Positions 8,134 through 16,579 of a DNA stretch of 64,000 nucleotides are shown here, one piece after another. This stretch comes from Maritalea sp049801075 (GTDB lineage Bacteria; Pseudomonadota; Alphaproteobacteria; Rhizobiales; Devosiaceae): NCBI RefSeq assembly GCF_049801075.1, contig NZ_JBNAGG010000002.1:124001-188000 (forward strand), given 5' to 3'. The notes beneath the pieces were generated by a model. That model ran no database searches. It was not told the DNA's origin and saw only the letters and a list, made by a program, of their open reading frames with translations. Position 1 is the stretch's first letter. Each line of letters starts with the position of its first letter. The position numbers and the translations under genes were made by a program.

Positions 8134-9740
8134 TGCGCCAGAACGCTCATGACGCTATTCGCACCCAAGTGATGTGGAACCGCCTGATTTCTGTGGTGGA
8201 AGAACAAGCGCAATCCTTGCTGCGCACTGCTTTTGGGGCAGTGGCGCGGGAGGCGGGTGATCTGTCTGCCGGGGTTTATGATTTAAACGGGGCGATGTTG
8301 GCGCAAGCGGTGACGGGTACACCGGGGCATGTGAACACCATGGCCAATGCCGTGGTGCATTTCTTGGAGCGCTTTCCCATTGAAACGCTGAAACCCGGCG
8401 ATGTGTTGGTGAGCAACGACCCATGGATGGGCACCGGGCATTTGTTTGACTTTGTGGTGGTGACACCTGCCTTTTACAACGGCAAGGCAATCGGGCTTTT
8501 CGCTTCGACCTGCCACGTCATCGATGTGGGTGGTGTGGGCTTTTCCGCAGATGCGACCTCTATTTATGAAGAGGGCACTCTGGTGCCACATATGTATTTG
8601 CGGCGTGAAGGGCAGCTCAACGAAGATTTGCTCAGCGTGATTTTGGCCAATACCCGCAATCCAGTGGAAGTGCGAGGCGACTTGATGTCGCTGATCAGCG
8701 CCAATGATACGGGCGTCAATCGGCTGGTGGAGATGATGGAAGAGTTCCAGATCGACGGGCTGAATGATTTGGCTGCGCATATTCTGGAGACCTCCAAAGC
8801 CGCGACGCAAAAGGCGATCAGCGAGGTGCCGGATGGTGTTTATCATTATGATTTGCCGCTGGATGGGTATGAAAGCCCTATCACCATCAAAACCGAATTG
8901 CGGGTAGAAGGTGACCAGATCACCATTGATCTGTCGGGCAGTTCACCTGCGTCTAATTATGGAATCAACTCGCCGCGCACCTATAGCCAAGCCTATGTGG
9001 TGTTTGGGCTGAAAGCCGTGATCGCACCGGATGTGCCGAACAATGCGGGCTCGCTGGGCTGTTTTGATCTTATTAGCGAACCGGGGACTTGCGTCGACCC
9101 GGTATCTCCCAGCCCGGTTACGGCCCGCCATGTGATCGGCCAAATGCTGCCTGATGCAGTGTTTGGTTGCCTCGCACAGGCGTTGCCGAACCGGGTTCAG
9201 GCCGAAAGCGCGGGCAGCATTTGGGTGCTGGCGATGGCGTCGGCCCATGGCCACGCATTGCCGAGCGCGTTGAAGGACACGCGCCGCTTTAATGTGATGA
9301 ATGTGGCGATTGGTGGTATTGGCGGTCGGCCCGGCAAGGACGGGTTGAACGCGATGGCGTTTCCCTCTGGTGTGGGGTCAATTCCGGTGGAGATCACAGA
9401 AAGCCAGTGCCCCTTATGGTTCAAACGCAAGCGGATTTTGCGCGACAGTGGCGGCAAGGGCAAATATCGCGGCGGCCATGGGCAGGTGATTGAAGTTGCG
9501 AACCGCGAGGCGGCGCCATTCACCATTTCGGCGGCCACGTTTGATCGGTTGCACAATGCGGCAGCGGGCCGTGAAGGCGGCGAGCCGGGGGCGTTGGGTA
9601 AGGCCTATTTGGGGTCAGGATCTGCTTTGAAAGGCAAAGGCATTCATCTGGTTCCCGCAGGTGACAGCCTAGTGGTAGAATTGCCCGGCGGTGGCGGATT
9701 CGGCCACCCGGACGAAAAGGAGCAAAAGAATGGCGACTGA
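8133..9740 (+). CDS. Hydantoinase/oxoprolinase subunit B (HyuB-type)
   Basis: A 535-residue protein with the family's internal motifs: VSNDPWMGTGHLFDF near residue 90, TCHVIDVGGVGFS near 128, and the C-terminal glycine-rich tail LPGGGGFGHPDEKE. HyuB carries the hydrolytic or carboxylating half-reaction after ATP activation by HyuA. It is translationally coupled to subunit A. Its C-terminus overlaps the start of the XRE regulator by 11 bases, so the regulator is part of the operon. Confidence 0.9.
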   Translation: MRQNAHDAIRTQVMWNRLISVVEEQAQSLLRTAFGAVAREAGDLSAGVYDLNGAMLAQAVTGTPGHVNTMANAVVHFLERFPIETLKPGDVLVSNDPWMGTGHLFDFVVVTPAFYNGKAIGLFASTCHVIDVGGVGFSADATSIYEEGTLVPHMYLRREGQLNEDLLSVILANTRNPVEVRGDLMSLISANDTGVNRLVEMMEEFQIDGLNDLAAHILETSKAATQKAISEVPDGVYHYDLPLDGYESPITIKTELRVEGDQITIDLSGSSPASNYGINSPRTYSQAYVVFGLKAVIAPDVPNNAGSLGCFDLISEPGTCVDPVSPSPVTARHVIGQMLPDAVFGCLAQALPNRVQAESAGSIWVLAMASAHGHALPSALKDTRRFNVMNVAIGGIGGRPGKDGLNAMAFPSGVGSIPVEITESQCPLWFKRKRILRDSGGKGKYRGGHGQVIEVANREAAPFTISAATFDRLHNAAAGREGGEPGALGKAYLGSGSALKGKGIHLVPAGDSLVVELPGGGGFGHPDEKEQKNGD

Positions 9741-10353
9741 CCCCTCACGTAAGCCAAATTTTGAAGATTTGAAAGTTGGCGCGCAGGTTAAAGCCTTCCG
9801 CAAAGCCAAGAAATATTCCTTGAGCGAGTTGGCGCGGATCACCAGCATATCCGAGGCGACTTTGTCGCGGGTGGAAAATGAGCAAACGCCGGTGAGTGCG
9901 CACAATCTCTATATTCTCAGCCAGGCGCTGGATGTAGATATCACAGCCTTTTTTGAGGCCGCGGCGCAGCCTATGCGCACCGGTGTGCGGTCGATTTCGC
10001 GGGCCGGTGAGCAGCCGCCGATTGAAACTGCACGCTATGTGGCGGAAGTGTTGTCCACCGATCTGGCAAACAAGAAGATGCACCCAGCCGTCAATACGGT
10101 GACCAAAAAGTCGCTGGAAGAGGCGGGCGGATTGGCCAGCCACGCGGGGGAGGAATTTCTCTATGTGCTGGAAGGTCAGTTGGTCTTTTATACCGACTTT
10201 TACTCCCCCACTTTGCTCAATGAGGGCGACAGCATTTATTTTGATGGCAGCATGGCCCACGCCTATGTGGCGGGGGGCGATTGCCCAGCAAAGATTTTGG
10301 TGGTGACCAATATTGATGGCAAGTCAGAAGGCTTTATCAATGAGCATTCTTGA
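9730..10353 (+). CDS. XRE-family transcriptional regulator with C-terminal cupin domain
   Basis: Start ATG 9730 follows AAGGAG; protein 207 residues. Residues about 17-72 form a helix-turn-helix (SLSELARITSISEATLSRVE), and about 110-200 a cupin barrel (HAGEEFLYVLEGQLVFYTD; GDSIYFDGSMAHAY). This architecture senses a small ligand in the cupin and usually represses the catabolic genes beside it (PuuR/SutR-like). It sits inside the hydantoinase operon, suggesting autoregulation through the TTTCA-N4-TGAA sites at 5786-5977. Confidence 0.88.
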   Translation: MATDPSRKPNFEDLKVGAQVKAFRKAKKYSLSELARITSISEATLSRVENEQTPVSAHNLYILSQALDVDITAFFEAAAQPMRTGVRSISRAGEQPPIETARYVAEVLSTDLANKKMHPAVNTVTKKSLEEAGGLASHAGEEFLYVLEGQLVFYTDFYSPTLLNEGDSIYFDGSMAHAYVAGGDCPAKILVVTNIDGKSEGFINEHS

Positions 10354-10771
10354 TAGCCATATCACCTCCATCGTGATTGATGTGCCCCATGACAAGGTGG
10401 TGGATTTTGTGGCGTCGCCGCAAAATCTGGACCAATGGACCTTCGGCACATGGGAAATTGAAACGCTTGGTGATGGCGTGACCAAAGGCAAAAGCCTATT
10501 TGATCGAAGCGAAATCTACGTCAAAGTCGCCTACGAGCCCGCGTTTCATATGGTGCATTATTTGCTATCTGCCACGGAAGCCGGTCCTTTTACAGCCCGG
10601 ATCAGCGCCCGCATTTTGCCCGGCCCGTCTATGGGCCTCGGCGCTGACCAGAGCGTTTTCTCGCTTATGGTCTGGCGACAGGCTGGTATGGACGATTTCC
10701 GCTGGCACAAGCTCAAAACATGCCATGAGACCGAGGTGATGCTGGTGAAAGCGTGCCTTGAACATCAATAG
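10340..10771 (+). CDS. START-like / SRPBCC-family protein
   Basis: ATG 10340 overlaps the end of the XRE gene by 14 bases; the product has 143 residues. The N-terminus ITSIVIDVPHDKVVDFVASP followed by NLDQWTFGTWEIE is the usual beginning of a SRPBCC (Bet v1/START-like) hydrophobic-pocket domain, and the length fits a single domain. Such proteins act as cyclases, hydrolases or ligand carriers. No catalytic residues can be assigned. Its tight insertion between regulator and cupin gene ties it to the same pathway. Confidence 0.6.
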   Translation: MSILDSHITSIVIDVPHDKVVDFVASPQNLDQWTFGTWEIETLGDGVTKGKSLFDRSEIYVKVAYEPAFHMVHYLLSATEAGPFTARISARILPGPSMGLGADQSVFSLMVWRQAGMDDFRWHKLKTCHETEVMLVKACLEHQ

Positions 10772-10784
10772 GGAGGAGATGGTC

Positions 10785-11915
10785 ATGGATCCACAAAATG
10801 CAGAATTGCAAACCAAGCCGGATTTGGTGAAAGGCGCAGAAATCGTGCTGTCGACACCGGATTTGAAAAAGGATTTGCCATTTTTCTTGAAGCGATTGGG
10901 CTTTCGATTGGACAAGATTTTTCCAGCGGATGATCCCAGCGTTGCGGTGATCTCTGGCCATGGGGTTTCTATCCGATTAGATCGCGATGCGACCAGCACG
11001 GTGTATAGTTTGCGCTTAAATTGTGATGATCCTGACAAGTTTGCCGCAGGCGAAACCAAGCTGACTGCGCCAAACGGCACGCAGATTGAAATTATCGATG
11101 CCAACCCGCCTTTGGTGCAGCCGGAAACGCAACATAGCTTTTTGGTACGGCGCTTGAAGGATAGCGACAGCTGGGTGATTGGCCGCGCGGGTATGCGTTA
11201 TCGCGATTTGATCCCGGATCGGTTGGGCGGCTCCATCATTGCGTCGCACATCCGCATTCCAGATGGCGGGCCGGTGCCGGATATGGTGCATTATCACACG
11301 GTCGGATTCCAATTGATCTTCTGTTATCGCGGCTGGGTTGATGTGCTTTATGAGGGGCAAGGGCCGAAGATACATCTCACCGCAGGCGATTGCGTGATCC
11401 AACCGCCGGAAATTCGCCACCGGGTGATGGAAGCCTCAGACAATGTGGAAGTGGTTGAGATTGGCGTGCCCGCCGACCATGTGACTACCATTGATCATGA
11501 GATGACTTTGCCGACGGAAAAAGGTGACCCGGACCGTGAATGGCAAGGCACCAAATTTGTTTATGACAAAGTGGCGGAAGCCACTTGGAAGCCATGGCGC
11601 ATTCCCGGATTTGAAGCGCGGGATACGGGCATTGGCGAGGCGACCAAAGGCGTGGCTGGCGTGCAAGTGGCGCGGCCCATCAAAGGCGAAGTGGCGCCGC
11701 GCACCAGCCACAATACGGATATTCTGTTCACCTTCGTCAAAGAAGGCAGCATGACCCTAATGGTGGATGGCGAAGAGCCTTATGATCTGGTGGCAGGCGA
11801 TGCGTTTGTGGTGCCGCCTTTCATGAAAGCGGCCTATCGCAATTGTTCTGACGATTGTGAATTGTTGGAAATTACACTGCCGTCAGAGTTTGAAACTGAA
11901 GTGGCGGATGATTAG
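10785..11915 (+). CDS. VOC-like plus double-cupin protein, putative dioxygenase or isomerase
   Basis: Start ATG 10785 has AGGGAGGAG just upstream; product 376 residues. Residues about 15-100 read like a glyoxalase/VOC half-domain (GAEIVLSTPDLKKDLPFFLK, SVAVISGHGVSIRLDRD). Two cupins follow: about 170-235 (VHYHTVGFQLIFCYRGWVDV; PPEIRHRV) and about 300-365 (RTSHNTDILFTFVKEGSMTL; GDAFVVPP). Histidines in the first cupin could bind a metal. The final gene of the hyu operon, followed by a terminator at 11952. Reaction unknown; a metal-dependent ring-opening or decarboxylating step is one possibility. Confidence 0.7.
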   Translation: MDPQNAELQTKPDLVKGAEIVLSTPDLKKDLPFFLKRLGFRLDKIFPADDPSVAVISGHGVSIRLDRDATSTVYSLRLNCDDPDKFAAGETKLTAPNGTQIEIIDANPPLVQPETQHSFLVRRLKDSDSWVIGRAGMRYRDLIPDRLGGSIIASHIRIPDGGPVPDMVHYHTVGFQLIFCYRGWVDVLYEGQGPKIHLTAGDCVIQPPEIRHRVMEASDNVEVVEIGVPADHVTTIDHEMTLPTEKGDPDREWQGTKFVYDKVAEATWKPWRIPGFEARDTGIGEATKGVAGVQVARPIKGEVAPRTSHNTDILFTFVKEGSMTLMVDGEEPYDLVAGDAFVVPPFMKAAYRNCSDDCELLEITLPSEFETEVADD

Positions 11916-11951
11916 AAATTGAGCGCATGCTGAATTTTCAGCGGCATGTTG

Positions 11952-11980
11952 GCGCGGTCCCTCGGGGCCGCGCTTTTTTA
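11952..11980 (+). terminator. Rho-independent terminator of the hyu operon
   Basis: GCGCGGTCC pairs with GGGCCGCGC (one G-T pair, 4-base loop) and is followed directly by TTTTTTA. It lies 36 bases after the cupin gene stop and abuts the stop codon of the oppositely oriented small gene at 11981. Confidence 0.85.
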
Positions 11981-12187
11981 TTAGTCATTGTTCAAGCGGT
12001 TTTGCAGATCTTCTTTAATCTGTTGCTCGCTGGCTTGCTTTTTGAAAATGATGGTGCCGACCATGGCACCAACAAAGCCACACATGATAAAGACGATCAA
12101 GCCAAGTGTGTTGGGCAGAATGACCCACATAAACATGCCAAAGAGCAAAAAGCCGAACGTGATCAAAAAACGATGCAAATAAGCCAT
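11981..12187 (-). CDS. Small two-helix membrane protein, unknown function
   Basis: A 68-residue product with GGAGG five bases before its ATG. Two hydrophobic helices (about residues 6-26 and 29-48) are joined by the short PNTLGL stretch and followed by a charged tail KKQASEQQIKEDLQNRL. It stands alone between a terminator and the PfkB operon. No family recognised; the good ribosome-binding site and transmembrane pattern argue it is real. Confidence 0.6.
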   Translation of the reverse strand: MAYLHRFLITFGFLLFGMFMWVILPNTLGLIVFIMCGFVGAMVGTIIFKKQASEQQIKEDLQNRLNND

Positions 12188-12237
12188 GGGGCCTCCAACT
12201 TGATTAGCTTAGCCTTAGCTGGATGCTTTGACCCTGT

Positions 12238-13149
12238 CTAGCTGGCAGACATTTTGATCAGTTTGGCACCTGTCGCACCGCCGATGGAGCCGATAGAAGA
12301 GGCGGCAAAGCGGTTGCCTTCGGCCAATGCGTCTTGATCCGACTTGCCAGCGAGCCAAGCGGTGAGAAAACCCGCATTAAAGGCATCGCCCGCGCCCGTT
12401 GGATCAACAATTGTGCAATGTTGCGCCGGGGCGGATAGGTGCTGACCCAAATGAAACAAGGTTGCGCCATCCGCGCCGCGTTTCACCACCACTTTGGTCT
12501 TCCAATTGTTCAATTCCGACGCAAAGAATTCAATTTCTCCGGTCACGTCAAAGACGCGTCGAAACTCAGATAGATTGGGTAAAAACAGATCGACTTGTTC
12601 AATAAGGTTGCGCACTTCGCCAGCATCCATCGCCTGTTCATCCCACGCACAATCCAGCGAAATGGTGAGGCCTGCTGCCTTTGCTTTTTCGAGGATGAAG
12701 GGTGCTTCCAGTAGGGTGGCCAGTTCGGCAATGTGCACATGGCCAATATTTGGATCGGCGAGGGCTCGATCAAAGCTATCGGGAATGGGCGCACCGCCCC
12801 GTCGTGTCAAGAATGCGCGGTCATCGTTTAGGGCCATGGCCACCGTGAGCTGGGTGCCCCAGCTCTCATCGGCAATTTGAGCGTAATGGCCGCTGACGCC
12901 AGATTGCTCTAAATCCTGTTGCACATAGGTGCCCATAGGCCCATGGGGCAGATAGGCACAAAGCTCCGCCTTTTGTTCAGCCGCTGTAAGATAGGCCGCA
13001 GTGATATAGGCGCCGCCGCCGGCATGGGCGCTGAAGCTTTCGGCGTAGACTTCTTCGCCCAAGCGCGGCATATGCGGCATGCCTGCGAACACGAGATCGC
13101 AATAAACGCGTCCTACGCAAAGTATGCCTTTGTCGGTTCTGTTGATCAC
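12238..13149 (-). CDS. PfkB-family carbohydrate kinase
   Basis: A 303-residue kinase with the second PfkB signature DPTGAGDAFNAGF, whose Asp is the catalytic base, and the substrate-side AGGGAYITAAYL. It starts with GTG at 13149, overlapping the ATPase stop as GTGA, and is the last gene of the sugar-ABC operon. PfkB enzymes phosphorylate sugars, nucleosides or aminosugars. Here it would trap the imported compound or a breakdown product. Exact substrate cannot be assigned. Confidence 0.88.
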   Translation of the reverse strand: MINRTDKGILCVGRVYCDLVFAGMPHMPRLGEEVYAESFSAHAGGGAYITAAYLTAAEQKAELCAYLPHGPMGTYVQQDLEQSGVSGHYAQIADESWGTQLTVAMALNDDRAFLTRRGGAPIPDSFDRALADPNIGHVHIAELATLLEAPFILEKAKAAGLTISLDCAWDEQAMDAGEVRNLIEQVDLFLPNLSEFRRVFDVTGEIEFFASELNNWKTKVVVKRGADGATLFHLGQHLSAPAQHCTIVDPTGAGDAFNAGFLTAWLAGKSDQDALAEGNRFAASSIGSIGGATGAKLIKMSAS

Positions 13150-14210
13150 GCAATCGCCTCTTGCGTCTTGGTGTCAAACAAACTGATTTCTTCAGCTTCA
13201 GCGAACAAGGAAATTTTGTCGCCCGGTTGCGGATGAACGCGCCCTGGTGCAGAAGCGATGACTTCTTCGCCGCCCACATCGAGGTAAAGCAGAGTTTCGG
13301 TGCCCAAAGGCTCAACCAAAGAAACAGTGCCCTCCATCAATGGTGTTTGCCCTTCCTTGGCTGTGGTGAGTGCGCTTGGGCGAATGCCGACGGTGATGTC
13401 TTTTATGTCGGTTTGAATGGGCAGTTCGAGGGTCGGCCCGGCGCTCAGTTTGACGCTGGAGCCTTCTACCTTGCCTTGAAGCATGTTCATGGATGGCGCG
13501 CCGATAAATTGCGCCACAAACATGTTTTTTGGATTTTGGAACACCTCTGATGGGGTGCCCACTTGTTGGATGTGTCCATCCTTCATGATCACAATTCGGT
13601 CGGCCAAGGTCATGGCTTCGACCTGATCGTGGGTCACGAAAATGATGGTGGTGCCGACACGTTGGTGCAGCTTTTTGATTTCCAGCCGCATTTGGGTGCG
13701 CAATTGCGCATCCAAGTTGGACAGGGGTTCATCGAAAAGAAAAACCGATGGGTCACGCACCATGGCGCGGCCGATGGCCACCCGCTGGCGTTGCCCACCG
13801 GAGAGCTGCGAGGGTTTGCGCTCTAGGAGTTCTGTCATGCCCAAAATGGCGGCGACTTCGTCGATCCGCTTTTCTTTATCTGGTTTGCTCATTTTGGACG
13901 TATGCAGCCCGAAACCGATATTTTTGCGCACACTCATATGGGGATAGATGGCGTAGTTTTGGAACACCATCGCGATGTTGCGATCTTTAGGTTCCAAATT
14001 ATTGACGGTTTTGTCGCCAATGCTCACCTCGCCAGATGTGATCTCTTCTAGCCCGGCCAACATGCGCAGCGTTGTGGATTTGCCGCAGCCAGAAGGGCCA
14101 ACCAAAACAACAAACTCGCCGTCTTTTACGTCCAAATTGATGCCATGCAATACTTCTGCTTTGCCATAGGCTTTGGTCAGGTCTTTAAGTTTAACTGTTG
14201 CCACAATCAT
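13146..14210 (-). CDS. Carbohydrate ABC transporter ATP-binding protein (UgpC/MsmK type)
   Basis: A 354-residue ATPase: Walker A GPSGCGKST near residue 38, signature LSGGQRQRVAIGRAMVRDP, Walker B FLFDEPLSNLD, and a C-terminal regulatory TOBE/MalK-like domain (residues about 240-350). This class drives importers with two MalF/MalG-type permeases, which are encoded upstream in the same operon. Its ATG overlaps the lyase stop as ATGA. Confidence 0.93.
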   Translation of the reverse strand: MIVATVKLKDLTKAYGKAEVLHGINLDVKDGEFVVLVGPSGCGKSTTLRMLAGLEEITSGEVSIGDKTVNNLEPKDRNIAMVFQNYAIYPHMSVRKNIGFGLHTSKMSKPDKEKRIDEVAAILGMTELLERKPSQLSGGQRQRVAIGRAMVRDPSVFLFDEPLSNLDAQLRTQMRLEIKKLHQRVGTTIIFVTHDQVEAMTLADRIVIMKDGHIQQVGTPSEVFQNPKNMFVAQFIGAPSMNMLQGKVEGSSVKLSAGPTLELPIQTDIKDITVGIRPSALTTAKEGQTPLMEGTVSLVEPLGTETLLYLDVGGEEVIASAPGRVHPQPGDKISLFAEAEEISLFDTKTQEAIA

Positions 14211-15703
14211 TCCCCCCGATTGTTGAGCAGGGCACCGAATGCTTTTTCACGCATTTGGGCCGCTTTATTTTTTCTTGTTTGGATTTGCTCAAAGTCAGAT
14301 TTGAGCTGATCGAAATGTTCTGCTTGTCGCTCAAGCGATGCTTCAATCGCTGTTGGCGCTGGGCCGCCAAACCGCTTGCGCACATTGACGAAATGGCGAG
14401 CAGATACTGCTTGTTGATAGGCTGCTTCATTTAGGTGCGTTTCGCGCTCCGTCATCGCCTCAAACGCTGCATGAAAATCATCATACGCGTCCGCCAAGGA
14501 TTTGCCTTCGGTGATGACTTTCTTTGCGGTTGCTGCCGCAATCTCATGCGCTTGGCGGAATGAGAGGCTTTCTTCGCGCACCAAAGTGTCGGCCAGTTCG
14601 GTGATGGTGATACAGGCAGCGTCGCTGGTTTTGGCCACACGATCTTCATTGATCGAAAGTGCTGGAATAAAGGCGGCCAGCAAGTCAATGGCGCGCCCGC
14701 CGCTCTCAAATGTGGCATAGCCCGCTTGTTGCACTTCGCCTTCACTATCATTCATGTCTGTGAAAGGCGTGTTGTGCATGGTGTTGACCATCATGTCGCA
14801 ACGCCCTGCGGTGACCGAACATAGATGGCGCATATGCTCAATCGGTACCGGGTTGCGTTTTTGCGGCATGATCGAGCTGATCTGTACCAAAGCGTTGGGC
14901 ACATAAAGTTGGCCAACTTCAAACGCACTCCAGAATTGGAAATCTTGGACGACGCGGCCCAAATGCACGAAGATCAGTTTGATCGCACTATAAAGGCCAG
15001 TGATGTAATCCACGCTGGCGATGCAGCCATAGGCATTTTCCAATGGCTCTGCAAATCCAAGCAACTCCGCAACATGCTGACGACTGATCGGGAAGCCAGA
15101 TGTGGTGATGGCCGCTGCGCCCATGGGGCATTTTTCAATTTGCTGGCGGGCCAGCATTAGGCGATCTAAATCGCGGAGCAACACTTCAGACGCCGCCAAC
15201 AGATAATGTCCAAACGTGCTGGGCTGCGCCGGTTGCCCATGGGTGTAAGCCACAATCAGCGTTTCCTTCTCACGCGCTGCGGTTTCGTGCATGGCATTCA
15301 CCAGCCCGTGGAGCGATTGAAGCAACTGGTCTGCACGCTTTTGCAGACCCAGTTTGAACACAGTGTGGTCCATGTCGTTGCGGCTGCGTGCAGTGTGCAA
15401 CGCCCCAGCTAAATCGGGGCCAATCCGTTTTTTCAGCTCCGCTTCAACAAGGAAGAAATAGTCCTCCACTTCGCCCGTGTAGGTGAGGGTGCTGACATCA
15501 ATTTCCTTGTCGATTGTGCGAAGTGCATTGGCAATCTTTTGTCCGGTTTCTTCGGTCAAAATCCCTTCATCCACCAGCATCACCAGATGTGCCTGGTTGA
15601 TCATGCGAAACGCATCAACATGGTGGGCTTTGGCACCTTCAAAAAGCGGTGCCAAAACCGTGTCTTTATAGACAGGATGCGGAAAGGTTGAATTGTCACT
15701 CAT
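14207..15703 (-). CDS. Argininosuccinate lyase paralog, fumarase/aspartase superfamily lyase
   Basis: A 498-residue protein carrying the superfamily signature SSIMPQKRNP (catalytic Ser loop), the AYTHGQPAQPSTFGH block and HTARSRNDMDHT. In true ArgH the last block reads HTARSRNDQVAT and the protein starts with a WGGRF motif; both differ here, and this protein is somewhat longer. The reaction should be elimination of fumarate (or a close analogue) from an N-substituted aspartate. Position between a sugar permease and the importer ATPase, with overlaps on both sides, argues for a catabolic substrate rather than arginine synthesis. Relatives such as EDDS lyase act on non-arginine succinyl amines. 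Confidence 0.82.
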   Translation of the reverse strand: MSDNSTFPHPVYKDTVLAPLFEGAKAHHVDAFRMINQAHLVMLVDEGILTEETGQKIANALRTIDKEIDVSTLTYTGEVEDYFFLVEAELKKRIGPDLAGALHTARSRNDMDHTVFKLGLQKRADQLLQSLHGLVNAMHETAAREKETLIVAYTHGQPAQPSTFGHYLLAASEVLLRDLDRLMLARQQIEKCPMGAAAITTSGFPISRQHVAELLGFAEPLENAYGCIASVDYITGLYSAIKLIFVHLGRVVQDFQFWSAFEVGQLYVPNALVQISSIMPQKRNPVPIEHMRHLCSVTAGRCDMMVNTMHNTPFTDMNDSEGEVQQAGYATFESGGRAIDLLAAFIPALSINEDRVAKTSDAACITITELADTLVREESLSFRQAHEIAAATAKKVITEGKSLADAYDDFHAAFEAMTERETHLNEAAYQQAVSARHFVNVRKRFGGPAPTAIEASLERQAEHFDQLKSDFEQIQTRKNKAAQMREKAFGALLNNRGE

Positions 15704-16578
15704 CCTTTAAGCCCCGCCATAACAACGCCGCGAATGATGAAGCGCTGGAAGATTAGGAAAACGATCAAGGTCGGCAAGGTCGCCAAGGCGGCACCCGTCA
15801 TGATCAGCTCCCACTGCACTGATTGCTCAACGCTAAAGGTGGTGAGGCCCACGGGCAGCGTATAAAGCTCCGGTGAATTGGTGACGATCAGCGGCCAGAT
15901 AAAGGCTGTCCAGTTGCCGAGGAACACAAAGATGGCAAGCGCTGCAAGAGCGGGTTTGACCATGGGCATAGCCACGCGCCACCAGATCTGGAACTCGTTT
16001 AGCCCATCAATGCGTGCGGCTTCCAAGAAATCGTCGGGCACAGTCTCAAAGAATTGTTTCATCAAAAATGTGCCAAATGCGGTCATGATGCCGGGGAACA
16101 TGATGCCCCAATAGGTGTCGAGCCAGCCGAAGTTCTTTGCCATCAAATACCAGGGGATCACCAGCATTTCAGTTGGGATCATCAAGGTGGAGAGAATGGC
16201 GATGAACACGATCATTCGGCCACGGAACTCAAATTTACATAATGTGTAGCCAACAAGCGCATCAAACAGCACGGCGGAAACCGTGGTGATCACCGCGATG
16301 ATCATCGAATTGATGAACCACATATAGAAGCGGCCATCTTCCAACACATAGGAATAGTTATCCAAGGTTGGTTCTTTGGGGATGATGGAGAGTTCATAGA
16401 TCTCGTGCGGCCATTTCAGCGAGGTTGAGATCATATAAACGATGGGAAGCACCATCAAAATGCCGCCGCCCATGAGCAATATCCAACGCAAAATGGCAAC
16501 TGGATCTTGCTTGCGGTTCACGCGCTTTGGCTTGTCGAGGGCATCTGTGGTGACTTTAACGCCGGAAATATCGGTCAT
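15700..16578 (-). CDS. Carbohydrate ABC transporter permease (MalG/UgpE type)
   Basis: A 292-residue inner-membrane protein with about six helices and the EAA loop EAARIDGLNEFQIWWRVAMP, which docks on the ATPase. The first 30 residues are a polar cytoplasmic leader (KRVNRKQ). It ends in the MalG-like ...GVVMAGLKG tail. Stop overlaps the lyase start; the start is one base after the upstream permease stop. Confidence 0.93.
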   Translation of the reverse strand: MTDISGVKVTTDALDKPKRVNRKQDPVAILRWILLMGGGILMVLPIVYMISTSLKWPHEIYELSIIPKEPTLDNYSYVLEDGRFYMWFINSMIIAVITTVSAVLFDALVGYTLCKFEFRGRMIVFIAILSTLMIPTEMLVIPWYLMAKNFGWLDTYWGIMFPGIMTAFGTFLMKQFFETVPDDFLEAARIDGLNEFQIWWRVAMPMVKPALAALAIFVFLGNWTAFIWPLIVTNSPELYTLPVGLTTFSVEQSVQWELIMTGAALATLPTLIVFLIFQRFIIRGVVMAGLKG

Positions 16579-16579
16579 C

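Noticed and set aside
11927..12241. 104-codon rightward frame opposite the small membrane protein
   Set aside because: It begins inside the hyu operon terminator, and the opposite strand has a good ribosome-binding site and two membrane helices.
14207..15703. Straight assignment as biosynthetic argininosuccinate lyase (argH)
   Set aside because: Changed substrate motifs and insertion into a sugar importer operon make arginine synthesis unlikely, so no gene symbol was given.
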